From assembly GCA_003427395.1 (NCBI GenBank), contig BFEA01000226.1, positions 1,480,422 through 1,518,368 on the forward strand: a stretch of DNA of 37,947 nt, read 5' to 3'. Both the position numbers and the translations under genes were made by a program. The stretch is from Chara braunii (Eukaryota; Streptophyta; Charophyceae; Charales; Characeae). The notes below the pieces were generated by a model that worked only from the letters and a program-made list of their open reading frames with translations, was not told the DNA's origin and ran no database searches. Shown here in pieces: positions 37,922 through 37,947 of this stretch. Numbering within the stretch: position 1 is the first letter of the stretch; every line of letters starts with the position of its first letter.

Positions 37922-37947
37922 ACATAATAGAGAACATAAAAAAAAAG

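Noticed and set aside
1-37947. tRNA and rRNA genes
   Set aside because: I looked for B-box-like GTTCGANTCC and for conserved rRNA segments on both strands by eye and found none; a covariance-model search could still find diverged ones.

Overview
This is nuclear DNA of a eukaryote with an intron-bearing, repeat-swollen genome. The best phylogenetic clue is the first coding exon of a plant-type glycoside hydrolase 28 (polygalacturonase-like) gene on the minus strand near 1.7-2.4 kb. Plant-style LINE remnants, hAT-like MITEs and a plant-like U2 snRNA fragment agree with it. I infer a streptophyte, possibly a charophycean alga such as Chara (large introns, long homopolymers), but the sequence alone does not prove this. 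Protein-coding content is tiny: the GH28 exon and one probable signal-peptide exon at 32.6 kb (plus strand). Nearly every other open frame lies in a simple repeat, a homopolymer or a decayed transposon.

Layout. 0-1.7 kb: intron of the GH28 gene, holding a short palindromic MITE, a retroposed 5' fragment of U2 snRNA, a poly-C block and a second MITE-like inverted repeat. 1.7-2.44 kb: GH28 exon 1. 2.67-3.23 and 3.66-3.91 kb: two hAT-like MITEs with perfect 8-bp target duplications. 3.9-7.9 kb: TGGAT-rich DNA, a dead hammerhead-ribozyme repeat, foldback elements and minisatellites. About 8.1-16.9 kb: one long, decayed LINE-type retrotransposon (ORF1, endonuclease, reverse transcriptase, C-terminal domain, A-rich tail), itself invaded in ORF1. 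17.3-18.7 kb: a (CT)n block and a degenerate tandem array. 20.27-23.96 kb: a cluster of five hAT-like MITEs, one nested inside another at its own internal repeat. The cluster surrounds a repeat with a complete predicted type III hammerhead ribozyme at 22005-22064. 24-31 kb: AT-rich DNA with small tandem duplications and a 353-bp foldback. 31.7-33.5 kb: purine/pyrimidine-rich DNA around the signal-peptide exon. 34-37 kb: minisatellites, including a GATCTN array split by an A-tailed insert. 37.1-37.4 kb: an inverted repeat with 118-bp arms. The right edge holds a 16-base match to the Tn5/Nextera mosaic end, probably library adapter.

The most interesting system is the hammerhead repeat. The 22.0-kb copy has the invariant core (CUGAUGA, GAAA, a GUU cleavage triplet) and three clean helices (9, 4 and 5 bp). 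A 12-nt perfect complement of one stem III strand lies about 90 nt upstream and could hold the ribozyme off. A second copy at 4.82-4.96 kb (minus strand) shares the body 3' of the ribozyme and an end next to TA-rich DNA, but its core is broken. I see no protein gene beside either copy, so this looks like a small non-autonomous ribozyme-carrying retroelement.
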